Shown one piece after another: positions 42,892-51,033 of a DNA stretch of 64,000 nucleotides. The stretch's first letter is position 1; every line of letters begins with the position of its first letter. The stretch lies in NCBI RefSeq assembly GCF_005843885.1, contig NZ_CP040443.1:3224001-3288000 (forward strand), in the 5' to 3' direction. Under the pieces are notes generated by a model. It had not been told where the DNA came from. It worked only from the letters and a program-made list of their open reading frames with translations, and ran no database searches. The position numbers and the translations under genes were made by a program. The stretch is from Escherichia sp. E4742. GTDB lineage: Bacteria; Pseudomonadota; Gammaproteobacteria; Enterobacterales; Enterobacteriaceae.

Positions 42892-43629
42892 TTACTCCGC
42901 GCTTACCGTCGTCACCACGCCGCTTTCTGCCACCATTGCGCTGATGACTCGCTGACTGCTGGCATTACGCACTTTCACCATCTCGCCCTTACGACCATTT
43001 TTCAGCGCCACGCCGGGCATCGAGGCGGTGATCCCCGCGCTCTGGTAAACAATCATCACCGGCTGATCGCGCTCGACCAGTACCGGCGACACCAGTTCTT
43101 CTTTGGTGATGGGCTTACCCGGTTGCAACGCGTGTTTACTGCTCAAACCAATTGCGTCATCAAGATCCATCAACACATCCCGCCGCTGGGCGCTGACGTT
43201 GTAGGGCTTCAACTCCACATCATTTGCCGTAAGCGGCGTATCGCGGGCAATCACTGACTTTGCCATCACCACCGGCACCCGCACATCCGGGCGCACCGCC
43301 ACGTTCATCTGCCAGCTTTGCGGGCAACTGACGCTGAAGTTCATCCGGTTGAGGGCGATGTCCGCAGGCGACGTCAGCGTGACGGCGGGTGTAGTCGCAC
43401 AGGGTGCAGCGGTCGCAATCTGCGAGGGAATGTAGACGTTAAAGGTGTAGCGATAGTCATGCCACTGCCGCTGTTGTGCCAGCGATTCAATCTGCTGGCT
43501 GGCGGTGCTGAGCGCCTGGGCGTTGACTTGTTCCCGCGCGCTATGTTGCACGGGATGGACGGCGGCGTAGCCCGGTAAGGCCAGCGCCAGGAGGAAGAAC
43601 ATCTTCCGCTTGCAAAATTGAATACTCAT
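42892..43629 (-). CDS. lfgA: Flag-2 P-ring assembly chaperone LfgA (FlgA family)
   Basis: 245 aa from MSIQFCKRKMFF. Signal peptide about 1-22 (MFFLLALALPGYA). The SAF/FlgA C-terminal domain is visible (VVMAKSVIARDTPLTANDVELK and NASSQRVISAMVAESGVV), including the LQPGKPITKEELVSP block. Periplasmic helper for P-ring polymerisation. Divergent from lfgB, with the lfgB sigma54 promoter between them. Confidence 0.93.
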   Translation of the reverse strand: MSIQFCKRKMFFLLALALPGYAAVHPVQHSAREQVNAQALSTASQQIESLAQQRQWHDYRYTFNVYIPSQIATAAPCATTPAVTLTSPADIALNRMNFSVSCPQSWQMNVAVRPDVRVPVVMAKSVIARDTPLTANDVELKPYNVSAQRRDVLMDLDDAIGLSSKHALQPGKPITKEELVSPVLVERDQPVMIVYQSAGITASMPGVALKNGRKGEMVKVRNASSQRVISAMVAESGVVTTVSAE

Positions 43630-43658
43630 AAACCCTTTCTCTTCAGTCACTTAAAAAA

Positions 43659-43673
43659 TGGCACGGCAATTGC
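43659..43673 (+). promoter_or_regulatory. sigma54 promoter of the lfgB operon
   Basis: TGGCACGGCAATTGC: perfect TGGCACG-N4-TTGC with GG and GC 10 bases apart. It places the transcript start near 43685, which rules out the ATG at 43681 and decides the lfgB start at 43711. Confidence 0.9.
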
Positions 43674-43710
43674 TTAGCGTATGCGGATTGAAGCAGGAGT
43701 GACGCAAGAA

Positions 43711-44046
43711 ATGGGGATCAGTTTTCAACAAGCATTGGGAGTGCATCCGCAGGCAGTGAAGTTACGTCTTGAGAGGACCGAGCTACTGACTGCGAATCTG
43801 GCGAATGTCGATACGCCAAATTTCAAGGCTAAAGATATTGATTTTGCCAGGGAGATGCAACGGGCAAATAACGCGGCGGTGGATGTGCAGTACCGCGTGC
43901 CGATGCAGCCGTCGGAAGATGGTAACACCGTGGAACTGAACAGCGAACAGGCGCGGTTTTCACAAAATAGTATGGATTATCAAAGCAGTCTGACCTTTCT
44001 GAATCTGCAAATCAGCGGTATCAGAGAGGCCATTGAAGGGAAATAA
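43711..44046 (+). CDS. lfgB: Flag-2 proximal rod protein LfgB (FlgB family)
   Basis: 111 aa from MGISFQQALGVHPQ, chosen because it follows an AGGAG ribosome-binding site and lies downstream of the sigma54 start; the ATG at 43681 would be at the promoter. The rod signature ERTELLTANLANVDTPNFKAKDIDF is clear. First gene of the rightward lfgBCDEFGHIJ-KL cluster. Confidence 0.95.
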   Translation: MGISFQQALGVHPQAVKLRLERTELLTANLANVDTPNFKAKDIDFAREMQRANNAAVDVQYRVPMQPSEDGNTVELNSEQARFSQNSMDYQSSLTFLNLQISGIREAIEGK

Positions 44047-44048
44047 GC

Positions 44049-44480
44049 ATGTCATTTACTGATATCTATCAGATTTCCGGCTCGGCGATGACGGCGCAAA
44101 CGCTGCGTCTGAATACCGTCGCCAGTAACCTGGCGAATGCCAATGCGCCCGCCAGCAGCGAGGCGCAGGCGTATAAAGCGCGTAGCCCGGTGTTTGCCGC
44201 GGTGTATCACCACAGTTTGCTGGCGGGAACGCATCGTCATGCCATTGACGGCGCCAGCGTGCAGGTGCAGGACGTGCTGCAAACCGGCGGGGCGCTGAAA
44301 CGCTATGAACCGCATTCGCCGCTGGCGGATGCCAACGGCGATGTCTGGTATCCCGACGTCAACGTGGTGGAACAGATGGCGGACATGATGTCGGCATCAC
44401 GCGATTTCGAAACCAACGTCGATGTGCTCAACAACGTGAAAAGTATGCAGCAAAGCCTGCTGAAACTGGGAGAAGCCTGA
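44049..44480 (+). CDS. lfgC: Flag-2 proximal rod protein LfgC (FlgC family)
   Basis: 143 aa. N-terminal LRLNTVASNLANANAP rod motif and C-terminal YPDVNVVEQMADMMSASRDFETNVDVLNNVKSM, the flagellar basal body rod C-terminal signature. No frameshift is seen. This matters because the published Flag-2 locus of strain 042 was reported to carry an lfgC frameshift. Two bases after lfgB; stop overlaps the lfgD start. Confidence 0.96.
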   Translation: MSFTDIYQISGSAMTAQTLRLNTVASNLANANAPASSEAQAYKARSPVFAAVYHHSLLAGTHRHAIDGASVQVQDVLQTGGALKRYEPHSPLADANGDVWYPDVNVVEQMADMMSASRDFETNVDVLNNVKSMQQSLLKLGEA

Positions 44481-45193
44481 TGAATACCCTGGCGCTGAAT
44501 GCGCAATCGCCGCAGCCGACCGCCACGGCGGAAAGCAATAACGTGGCGGCCAGCGACACGACAAGCAGCAGCGATAGCTCGCCCGTCGATACTTTTCTGA
44601 CGCTGTTTGTCGCGGAGATCCAAAACCAGGACCCGACTGACCCGACCGACGCCACCGAATATATCGACCAGCTTTCGTCGATGGCGCAGGTGGCGATGAT
44701 GGAAGAGATGAGCGTGCAGGCCAACACCAATGCGGTGCTGATGAGCAACATTCAGGTGATGGCGCTCGGCAACCTGGTGGGCGACGACATTATGGTACAG
44801 ACCACCGCTTTGCAGGTGAGCGATCAGACCATTAACGGTCGCGCCACACTGGACGACGCCTGTACCACCGCCGATCTCCACTTTACCGATGCCGCAGGTG
44901 ATGACTACACGGTGTCGCTAATCCCGGAAGGGAGTTCGTCCGTCGGGCCAGGGCAGGTGGATTTCTCGATTAATCCGGCTGATTACGGCATCCCGCCTGG
45001 CGATTACGACGTCTCGGTGGTGACCAACACCGGGGAAGAAGAGGTGCCGATTGAAGTCTCCGGCGAAGTGGAAGATGTGCGCATCCCGCTCGACGGTAGC
45101 TCTCCGGTGCTCAACGTTGCAGGCGTGGGCGAAGTGCCGTTCACCATGATTAGCCAGTTTGGCGTACCCGATACCGACAGTGATGTGGCGTGA
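44480..45193 (+). CDS. lfgD: Flag-2 hook-cap protein LfgD (FlgD family)
   Basis: 237 aa. The FlgD N-terminal signature TFLTLFVAEIQNQDPTDPTD is followed by EYIDQLSSMAQVAMMEEM; the C-terminal part is a Tudor/Ig-like scaffold fold (DYGIPPGDYDVSVV). Unusually acidic (many Asp/Glu), as are several Flag-2 hook-filament proteins here. REP repeats separate it from lfgE. Confidence 0.94.
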   Translation: MNTLALNAQSPQPTATAESNNVAASDTTSSSDSSPVDTFLTLFVAEIQNQDPTDPTDATEYIDQLSSMAQVAMMEEMSVQANTNAVLMSNIQVMALGNLVGDDIMVQTTALQVSDQTINGRATLDDACTTADLHFTDAAGDDYTVSLIPEGSSSVGPGQVDFSINPADYGIPPGDYDVSVVTNTGEEEVPIEVSGEVEDVRIPLDGSSPVLNVAGVGEVPFTMISQFGVPDTDSDVA

Positions 45194-45208
45194 TGACCGG
45201 TGCCAAAT

Positions 45209-45425
45209 TGCCTGATGCGCTTCGCTTATCAGGCCTACATGAAACTGCAATGTATTGAATCTGCATGGTTTTGTAGGCCGGATAAGGCGTTCACGCCGCA
45301 TCCGGCGTTCGGTGCAAGATGCCTGATGCGACGCTTAACGCGTCTTATCAGGCCTACGAGTTCGCGCATATTTTTATGTTTGCACCCGTTCGTAGGCCGG
45401 ATAAGGCGTTCACGCCGCATCCGGC
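45209..45425. repeat. REP/BIME array between lfgD and lfgE
   Basis: Four REP units in alternating orientation. The linker GCGCATATTTTTATGTTTGC (45364-45383) recurs with small changes near 50795 and 50910 and inverted near 56835. Confidence 0.92.
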
Positions 45426-45472
45426 AAAACAACGAGCACGCTGCCAAAAATTTGAATTAACAGGACGAAACA

Positions 45473-46675
45473 ATGAGTTATGAAATTGCCGCAACGGGGC
45501 TGAATGCCGTTAACGAACAGCTGGACGGGATCAGTAACAACATCGCCAACGCCGGAACGGTGGGCTATAAGTCGATGACCACTCAGTTTTCAGCCATGTA
45601 TGCCGGAAGCCAGGCGATGGGCGTCAGCGTGGCAGGCACCGCGCAGAGTATTTCGCGCGGCGGTTCGCTGGTGTCGACAGGCAACGCGCTGGATCTGGCG
45701 ATTAACGACGATGGCTTTTTTGTTACCTGCGACAGCGCGGGCAACATTTCTTATACTCGCGCCGGATCGTTTGAAACCGACAAAAACGGCTATATCGTTA
45801 ACGCCTCAGGCGCTTATTTGCAGGGCTATCCGGTCGATGACAGCGGCACCCTGCAAACCGGTACAGTCACCGATATCCAGATCAAAACCGGCAATATTCC
45901 GGCGCAGGCCAGCAGCAGCCTGACCTTTACCGCCAACTTCAACGCCAGCGACGTGGCTATCGATCGCACCACCGTACCGTTCGACCCGACCAACAGCAGC
46001 TCGTATACCGACAGCTACACCACCACGGTATATGACTCGTTAGGCAACGAACACTCGGTATGCCAGTACTTCACCAAAACCAGCGACAACACCTGGGAAG
46101 TGCAGTACACCTTCGACGGTCAGCAGCAGACCGGCGTTCCGGCGACGACATTAACCTTCGACCCGAACACCGGGAAGCTGACTTCACCAACCACGCCGCA
46201 GACCATTGAGTTTCAGACTGACGCCGCCGCGCCCATTGATTTAACCGTCGATTACTCCACCTGTACGCAATACGGCTCGGACTTCTCAGTCACCACCAAC
46301 TCCGCCAACGGCTACGCCTCCGCAACGCAAAACGGTGTCCAGGTTGATGGCGATGGCAAAGTTTACGCCACTTACAGCAACGGCGAGCGGATGTTGCAGG
46401 GGCAGGTGGTGCTGGCAACGTTCCCCAACGATGACGGCCTGCAAGCGGTGAGCGGCACCGCGTGGGTACAAACCGGGGAATCGGGTACGCCGCTGATTGG
46501 CGTTCCCGGCTCCGGCACCTGCGGCACGCTCACGTCAGGTGCGCTTGAAAGCTCTAACGTCGATATCACCAGCGAGCTGGTCAACCTGATGACTGCCCAG
46601 CGTAACTATCAGGCCAACACCAAAGTCATCGCCACCAGCACGCAGCTCGATGACGCGCTGTTCCAGGCAATGTAA
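45473..46675 (+). CDS. lfgE: Flag-2 hook protein LfgE (FlgE family)
   Basis: 400 aa. N-terminal LNAVNEQLDGISNNIANAGTVGYKS, the hook/rod signature; C-terminal ALESSNVDITSELVNLMTAQRNYQANTKVI; a central variable domain with Thr/Ser/Asp-rich beta sequence. The ribosome-binding site (AACAGGACG) follows the REP array. Stop TAATG overlaps the lfgF start. Confidence 0.96.
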   Translation: MSYEIAATGLNAVNEQLDGISNNIANAGTVGYKSMTTQFSAMYAGSQAMGVSVAGTAQSISRGGSLVSTGNALDLAINDDGFFVTCDSAGNISYTRAGSFETDKNGYIVNASGAYLQGYPVDDSGTLQTGTVTDIQIKTGNIPAQASSSLTFTANFNASDVAIDRTTVPFDPTNSSSYTDSYTTTVYDSLGNEHSVCQYFTKTSDNTWEVQYTFDGQQQTGVPATTLTFDPNTGKLTSPTTPQTIEFQTDAAAPIDLTVDYSTCTQYGSDFSVTTNSANGYASATQNGVQVDGDGKVYATYSNGERMLQGQVVLATFPNDDGLQAVSGTAWVQTGESGTPLIGVPGSGTCGTLTSGALESSNVDITSELVNLMTAQRNYQANTKVIATSTQLDDALFQAM

Positions 46676-47412
46676 TGGACCGCCTGATTTATACCGCCCT
46701 GAGCGGGGCTTCTCAGACTTTGTACGAGCAGCAAATTAGCGCCAACAACCTGGCGAACGTCAACACCAACGGTTTTCGTGCTGATATGGCGATGGCGACC
46801 AACGACAAGGTGAAAGGCGGCGGCTTCGACACGCGCTATATGGCGCAGGAAGGGGCCAGCGGCGTGAATGACAGCACCGGCGTGGCGGAGAAAACCGAAC
46901 GCCCGCTGGACGTGGCGATTCAGGGCGCGGGTTACATTGCGGTGCAGGATAAAAACGGCAACGAAGTCTATACCCGCAACGGCAACATTCAGCAGGACGA
47001 CCAGGGGCAACTGACCATCGACGGCAATCTGGTGCTGGGGGATAACGGGCCGATCATTCTGCCGCCGAACGCCATCGCCTCGTTTGGCAGCGACGGCACG
47101 CTGTCGGTGACGCCCGATGACGGCGACGTGACCGCGACGATGGATATCGACCGCCTGAAGCTGGTGGATATTCCGGTTTCTGACCTGGCGAAAAACGGCG
47201 AAGGGATGCTGGTGACTGCCGATGGCGTTCCGGCCCAGCGCGATGAAAACATCAAAGTCAGCGGCGGTTTTCTCGAAGGCAGCAATGTCTCGGCGGTGAG
47301 CGAAATGATGTCGTCCATCGCCATGAACCGCCAGTTTGAAGCGCAGATCAAAATGATGAAAACCGCCGAAGATATCAGCGACGCGGGCAACCGCTTATTG
47401 CGCGGCTCGTAA
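46675..47412 (+). CDS. lfgF: Flag-2 rod protein LfgF (FlgF family)
   Basis: 245 aa. MDRLIYTALSGASQTLYEQQ, then the rod motif ANNLANVNTNGFRAD, VAIQGAGYIAVQDKNGN, and C-terminal LEGSNVSAVSEMMSSIAMNR. It overlaps the lfgE stop (TAATG). A long tandem REP array then splits the operon before lfgG. Confidence 0.95.
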   Translation: MDRLIYTALSGASQTLYEQQISANNLANVNTNGFRADMAMATNDKVKGGGFDTRYMAQEGASGVNDSTGVAEKTERPLDVAIQGAGYIAVQDKNGNEVYTRNGNIQQDDQGQLTIDGNLVLGDNGPIILPPNAIASFGSDGTLSVTPDDGDVTATMDIDRLKLVDIPVSDLAKNGEGMLVTADGVPAQRDENIKVSGGFLEGSNVSAVSEMMSSIAMNRQFEAQIKMMKTAEDISDAGNRLLRGS

Positions 47413-47420
47413 CCGTACAT

Positions 47421-47756
47421 CGTAGGCCGGATAAGGCGTTCACGCCGCATCCGGCAGTTGTGCGGCGGTGCCTGATGCGACGCTTTGCGTCTTATCAGGC
47501 CTACAAGTCTGTGCCCAAACCGTAGGCCGGATAAGGCATTCATGCCGCATCCGGCAGTTATGCGGCGGTGCCTGATGCGACGCTTTGCGTCTTATCAGGC
47601 CTACAAGCTTGTGCCCAAATCGTAGGCCGGATAAGGCGCTCACGCCGCATCCGGCAGTTATGCGGTGGTGCCTGATGCGACGCTTTGCGTCTTATCAGGC
47701 CTACAAGTCTGTGCCCAAACCGTAGGCCGGATAAGGCGTTCACGCCGCATCCGGCA
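47421..47756. repeat. 100-bp tandem BIME array between lfgF and lfgG
   Basis: A REP pair plus linker repeats with an exact 100-base period: units begin at 47421, 47521, 47621 and 47721 (each starts CGTAGGCCGGATAAGGC, each linker ends GTGCCCAAA). The array holds three full and one partial copy, with only a few differences between units, pointing to recent local amplification. Confidence 0.95.
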
Positions 47757-47790
47757 ATCGGCGGCAAAAAACAACACGGAATTTACCACC

Positions 47791-48576
47791 ATGAACGCAG
47801 CACTATGGATTAGCAAAACTGGCCTCTCGGCGCAGGATGCTGAAATGAGCGCGATTGCCAACAACATCGCCAACGTTAACACCACCGGCTTCAAGCGCGA
47901 CCGGGTGATGTTTCAGGATCTGTTCTACCAGACCCAGGAAGCGCCGGGCGCGATGCTCGACCAGAACAATATCATGCCAACCGGGCTGCAATTCGGTAGC
48001 GGCGTGCGCATTGTCGGTACGCAGAAAACCTTTACCGAAGGCAACGTCGAAACCACCGACAACGCGATGAATGTCGCCATTATGGGGCAGGGATTTTTGC
48101 AGGTGCAAAAGGCTAATGGCGATATCGCCTATACCCGCGACGGCAATTTGCAGGTGAACGCCGACGGCGTGCTGACCAACTCGCAGGGCTTGCCATTACA
48201 GCCGGAAATCGACGTTCCGGCGGGGGCGACCAGCGTCGCGTTTGGTGAAGATGGCACGGTGACGGCGATCTTACCCGGCGACAGCGATGTGACCGAGTTA
48301 GGGCAACTGACGCTGGTGAACTTCGCTAACCCGGCAGGGCTTTCTGCCGAAGGGGACAACCTTTATCTGGAAACCGCCGCCAGCGGTCAGCCGACCGAAG
48401 GTGTACCGGGCGAAGATGGGCTTGGCACCTTACAGGACAACGCGCTGGAAGGCTCGAACGTGGATATCGTTAACGAAATGGTAGCGATGATTACGGTGCA
48501 ACGCGCGTACGAGATGAACGCCAAAATGGTGTCGGCAGCGGACGATATGTTGCAGTACATCAGCCAGACGCTGTAA
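47791..48576 (+). CDS. lfgG: Flag-2 distal rod protein LfgG (FlgG family)
   Basis: 261 aa from MNAALWISKTGLSAQD; the frame is open further left only across REP repeats. Rod signature MSAIANNIANVNTTGFKRDR, VAIMGQGFLQVQKANGD and C-terminal LEGSNVDIVNEMVAMITVQR. Distal rod length is typical (about 260 aa). Confidence 0.96.
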   Translation: MNAALWISKTGLSAQDAEMSAIANNIANVNTTGFKRDRVMFQDLFYQTQEAPGAMLDQNNIMPTGLQFGSGVRIVGTQKTFTEGNVETTDNAMNVAIMGQGFLQVQKANGDIAYTRDGNLQVNADGVLTNSQGLPLQPEIDVPAGATSVAFGEDGTVTAILPGDSDVTELGQLTLVNFANPAGLSAEGDNLYLETAASGQPTEGVPGEDGLGTLQDNALEGSNVDIVNEMVAMITVQRAYEMNAKMVSAADDMLQYISQTL

Positions 48577-48583
48577 GGCGAAA

Positions 48584-48621
48584 TGTCGGATGCGACGCTG
48601 ACGCGTCTTATCCGACCTACA
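48584..48621. repeat. single REP unit between lfgG and lfgH
   Basis: GTCGGATGCGACGCTGACGC palindrome with TTATCCGACCTAC on the other arm. Confidence 0.8.
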
Positions 48622-48657
48622 AGAGCACATAACTCACTGTATTTAAACAGGTAGAAC

Positions 48658-49323
48658 GTGAAAAATTATCTCTGGCTGGTGGCGCTGCTTCCCCTGCTTA
48701 ACGGGTGTGAATCGCAGGCCATTCTGGTCAAAAAAGACGACGCATACTTTGCGCCACCGAAAACCGAAGCGCCGCCTCCGGCAGACGGCCGTGCCGGGGG
48801 CGTGTTTGAAACCGGCTACAACTGGTCGCTCACCGCCGACCGACGAGCTTACCGCGTGGGCGATATCCTGACGGTGATCCTCGAAGAATCGACCCAGTCG
48901 AGCAAACAGGCGAAAACCAACTTCGGCAAAAGCAACAGCGTCGATATCACCGCGCCAACGGTATTCGGTCACACTAAAAATAATCTTTCCGGTTCCATCG
49001 ACGCCAACCGCGACTTTGACGGCAGCGCCACCTCCCAGCAGCAGAATAGCCTGCGCGGGGAGATTACCGTTTCCGTCCATGCGGTGCAGCCCAACGGCAT
49101 TCTGGAAATTCGCGGCGAGAAATGGCTCACCCTCAACCAGGGCGATGAGTACATCCGTTTAAGCGGCCTGGTACGCGCCGATGATATCCAGAACGACAAC
49201 TCGGTCTCCTCCCAGCGGATCGCCGACGCCCGCATCTCCTATGCCGGACGCGGCGCGTTAAGCGACGCCAACGCCGCAGGCTGGCTGACGCGGTTGTTTA
49301 ACCATCCTCTGTTCCCGATTTAA
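48658..49323 (+). CDS. lfgH: Flag-2 L-ring lipoprotein LfgH (FlgH family)
   Basis: 221 aa from a GTG start (48658-48660). Lipoprotein signal with lipobox LLNGC at residues about 13-17. FlgH motifs: YRVGDILTVILEESTQSSKQAKT, NGILEIRGEKWLTLNQGDEYIRLSG and IADARISYAGRG. It forms the outer-membrane ring. Stop overlaps the following frame (TAATG). Confidence 0.96.
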   Translation: MKNYLWLVALLPLLNGCESQAILVKKDDAYFAPPKTEAPPPADGRAGGVFETGYNWSLTADRRAYRVGDILTVILEESTQSSKQAKTNFGKSNSVDITAPTVFGHTKNNLSGSIDANRDFDGSATSQQQNSLRGEITVSVHAVQPNGILEIRGEKWLTLNQGDEYIRLSGLVRADDIQNDNSVSSQRIADARISYAGRGALSDANAAGWLTRLFNHPLFPI

Positions 49324-49337
49324 TGCCGGAGAGTGCA

Positions 49338-50438
49338 ATGCAAAACTGGATAAAAACGGTGGTGGTAGCCGTAAGCCTGGCGCTGCCCGGCGTGGCGCTG
49401 GCGCAATCGCTGGAGTCGTTGGTTAACGTGCAGGGCGTGCGCGAAAACCAACTGGTCGGCTACAGCCTGGTGGTCGGCCTTGACGGCACTGGCGATAAAA
49501 ACCAGGTCAAATTCACCAACCAGACCATCACCAATATGCTGCGCCAGTTTGGCGTGCAGCTGCCGAATAAAATCGACCCGAAGGTGAAAAACGTCGCCGC
49601 GGTGGCGGTGAGCGCCACGCTGCCGCCGATGTACTCGCGCGGGCAGACCATTGATGTCACCGTTTCGTCGATTGGCGATGCCAAAAGTATTCGCGGCGGT
49701 ACTTTGTTGTTGACCCAGTTGCACGGTGCAGATGGCGAAGTTTATGCCCTGGCGCAGGGTAGCGTGGTGGTGGGCGGGATGAATGCCACCGGGGCCAGCG
49801 GTTCCAGCGTAACGGTTAATACGCCAACCGCCGGGTTAATTCCCAACGGCGCGACGGTGGAGCGCGAGATCCCCAGCGACTTTCAGATGGGCGACACCAT
49901 CACCCTCAACCTGAAACGCCCGTCATTTAAGGATGCCAACAACATTGCGGCAGCGATCAACGCCTCGTTTGGTGGTATTGCCACCGCGCAGAGTTCCACC
50001 AACGTTACCGTGCGCGCGCCCACCAGTCCCGGCGCGCGGGTGGCGTTTATGTCGCAACTGGACGATGTGCAGGTGCAGGCGGAGAAAATCCGCGCCCGCG
50101 TGGTGTTTAACTCGCGCACCGGCACGGTGGTGATGGGCGACGGTATCGCGCTGCACGCGGCGGCAGTGTCGCACGGCAGTTTGACCGTCTCGATTAACGA
50201 AACCAGCAACGTCAGCCAGCCGAATGCCTTTGCGGGCGGGCGCACGGCGGTAACGCCGCAGAGCAATATCGCGGTGAATCATGCGCGCCCTGGCGTGGTG
50301 AGTTTGCCGGAGTCGAGCAGCCTGAAAACGCTGGTGAATGCACTAAACAGCTTAGGCGCGACGCCGGATGACATTATGTCGATTTTGCAGGCGCTGCATG
50401 AGGCGGGCGCGCTGGATGCCGACCTGGAGGTGATCTGA
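49338..50438 (+). CDS. lfgI: Flag-2 P-ring protein LfgI (FlgI family)
   Basis: 366 aa from MQNWIKTVVVAVSLALPGVA, chosen because it has the GGAGAG ribosome-binding site and a clean signal peptide; the ATG at 49323 overlapping the lfgH stop lacks one. FlgI motifs: LVGYSLVVGLDGTGDK, FTNQTITNMLRQFGV, VTVSSIGDAKSIRGGTLLLT and a conserved C-terminus. Periplasmic ring. Confidence 0.96.
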   Translation: MQNWIKTVVVAVSLALPGVALAQSLESLVNVQGVRENQLVGYSLVVGLDGTGDKNQVKFTNQTITNMLRQFGVQLPNKIDPKVKNVAAVAVSATLPPMYSRGQTIDVTVSSIGDAKSIRGGTLLLTQLHGADGEVYALAQGSVVVGGMNATGASGSSVTVNTPTAGLIPNGATVEREIPSDFQMGDTITLNLKRPSFKDANNIAAAINASFGGIATAQSSTNVTVRAPTSPGARVAFMSQLDDVQVQAEKIRARVVFNSRTGTVVMGDGIALHAAAVSHGSLTVSINETSNVSQPNAFAGGRTAVTPQSNIAVNHARPGVVSLPESSSLKTLVNALNSLGATPDDIMSILQALHEAGALDADLEVI

Positions 50439-50737
50439 TGAAAGTGAATGGCAGCGGTGGGATTGACGGCAGCGACGCGTTAATGGGGCCGAAAGTTCAG
50501 GCCAATGATATCAAGCAGGCCGCCGAACAGTTTGAGGCGATTTTTTTACGCAACATGCTGAAAGAGATGCGTAAAACCAACGAGTTGTTTGATTCGAAAG
50601 ATAACCCATTTAACAGCGATTCGGTGCGCATGATGCAGGGGTTTTATGACGATGAGTTGTGTAACACGCTGGCGCAGCAGCACGGGATTGGGATCGCGGC
50701 GATGATTGTGAAGCAGTTGTCGCCCAGGCATAAATGA
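50438..50737 (+). CDS. lfgJ: Flag-2 rod-cap protein LfgJ (FlgJ N-terminal type, no muramidase domain)
   Basis: 99 aa, only the rod-binding half of FlgJ: QAAEQFEAIFLRNMLKEMRK and MMQGFYDDELCNTLAQQHGIGIA. The C-terminal glucosaminidase domain of E. coli FlgJ is absent, so a separate muramidase must open the cell wall for the Flag-2 rod. Overlaps lfgI (TGATG). Confidence 0.94.
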   Translation: MKVNGSGGIDGSDALMGPKVQANDIKQAAEQFEAIFLRNMLKEMRKTNELFDSKDNPFNSDSVRMMQGFYDDELCNTLAQQHGIGIAAMIVKQLSPRHK

Positions 50738-50751
50738 GGCCCCGACGTTCG

Positions 50752-50955
50752 GTGCCTGATGCGACGCTGACGCGTCTTATCAGGCCTACGAGTCCGCACA
50801 TATTTTTATGCTTGCGCCCGTATGTAGGCCGGATAAGGCGTTCACGCCGCATCCGGCGTTCGGTGCCTGATGCGACGCTGTCGCGTCTTATCAGGCCTAC
50901 GAGTTCGCACATATTTTTATGTTTGCGCCCGTATGTACGCCGCATCCGGCGTTTG
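50752..50955. repeat. REP/BIME array between lfgJ and lfgK
   Basis: Four REP units with linkers resembling GCACATATTTTTATG... at two places; the last unit lacks its outer arm (TGTACGCCGCATCCGGC). Confidence 0.92.
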
Positions 50956-51033
50956 GCACCCGGTTTACGGAACTTAAGAATCCACAACCTAACGCCGCTT
51001 TTAACCGGCACGATTTACCGGTAAGGATCCAAC

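Noticed and set aside
43681..43710. Upstream ATG for lfgB at 43681
   Set aside because: It falls between the sigma54 -12 element and the expected transcription start, so it would not be on the mRNA.
45200..45460. Open frames running through REP arrays, for example 45200-45460, 56664-56918 and 47440-47894
   Set aside because: They consist of translated REP repeats (RRERLIRPT-type peptides) with no ribosome-binding site; artefacts of repeat composition.
47421..47756. Regularly spaced repeats resembling a CRISPR array
   Set aside because: The repeats are paired REP palindromes with near-identical linkers in a 100-base tandem, there are no unique spacers and no cas genes nearby.
50953..50970. 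TTGGCACCCGGTTTAC before lfgK as a sigma54 promoter
   Set aside because: The -24 half is good, but the -12 half lacks the essential GC at 10-base spacing; it partly derives from the REP end.
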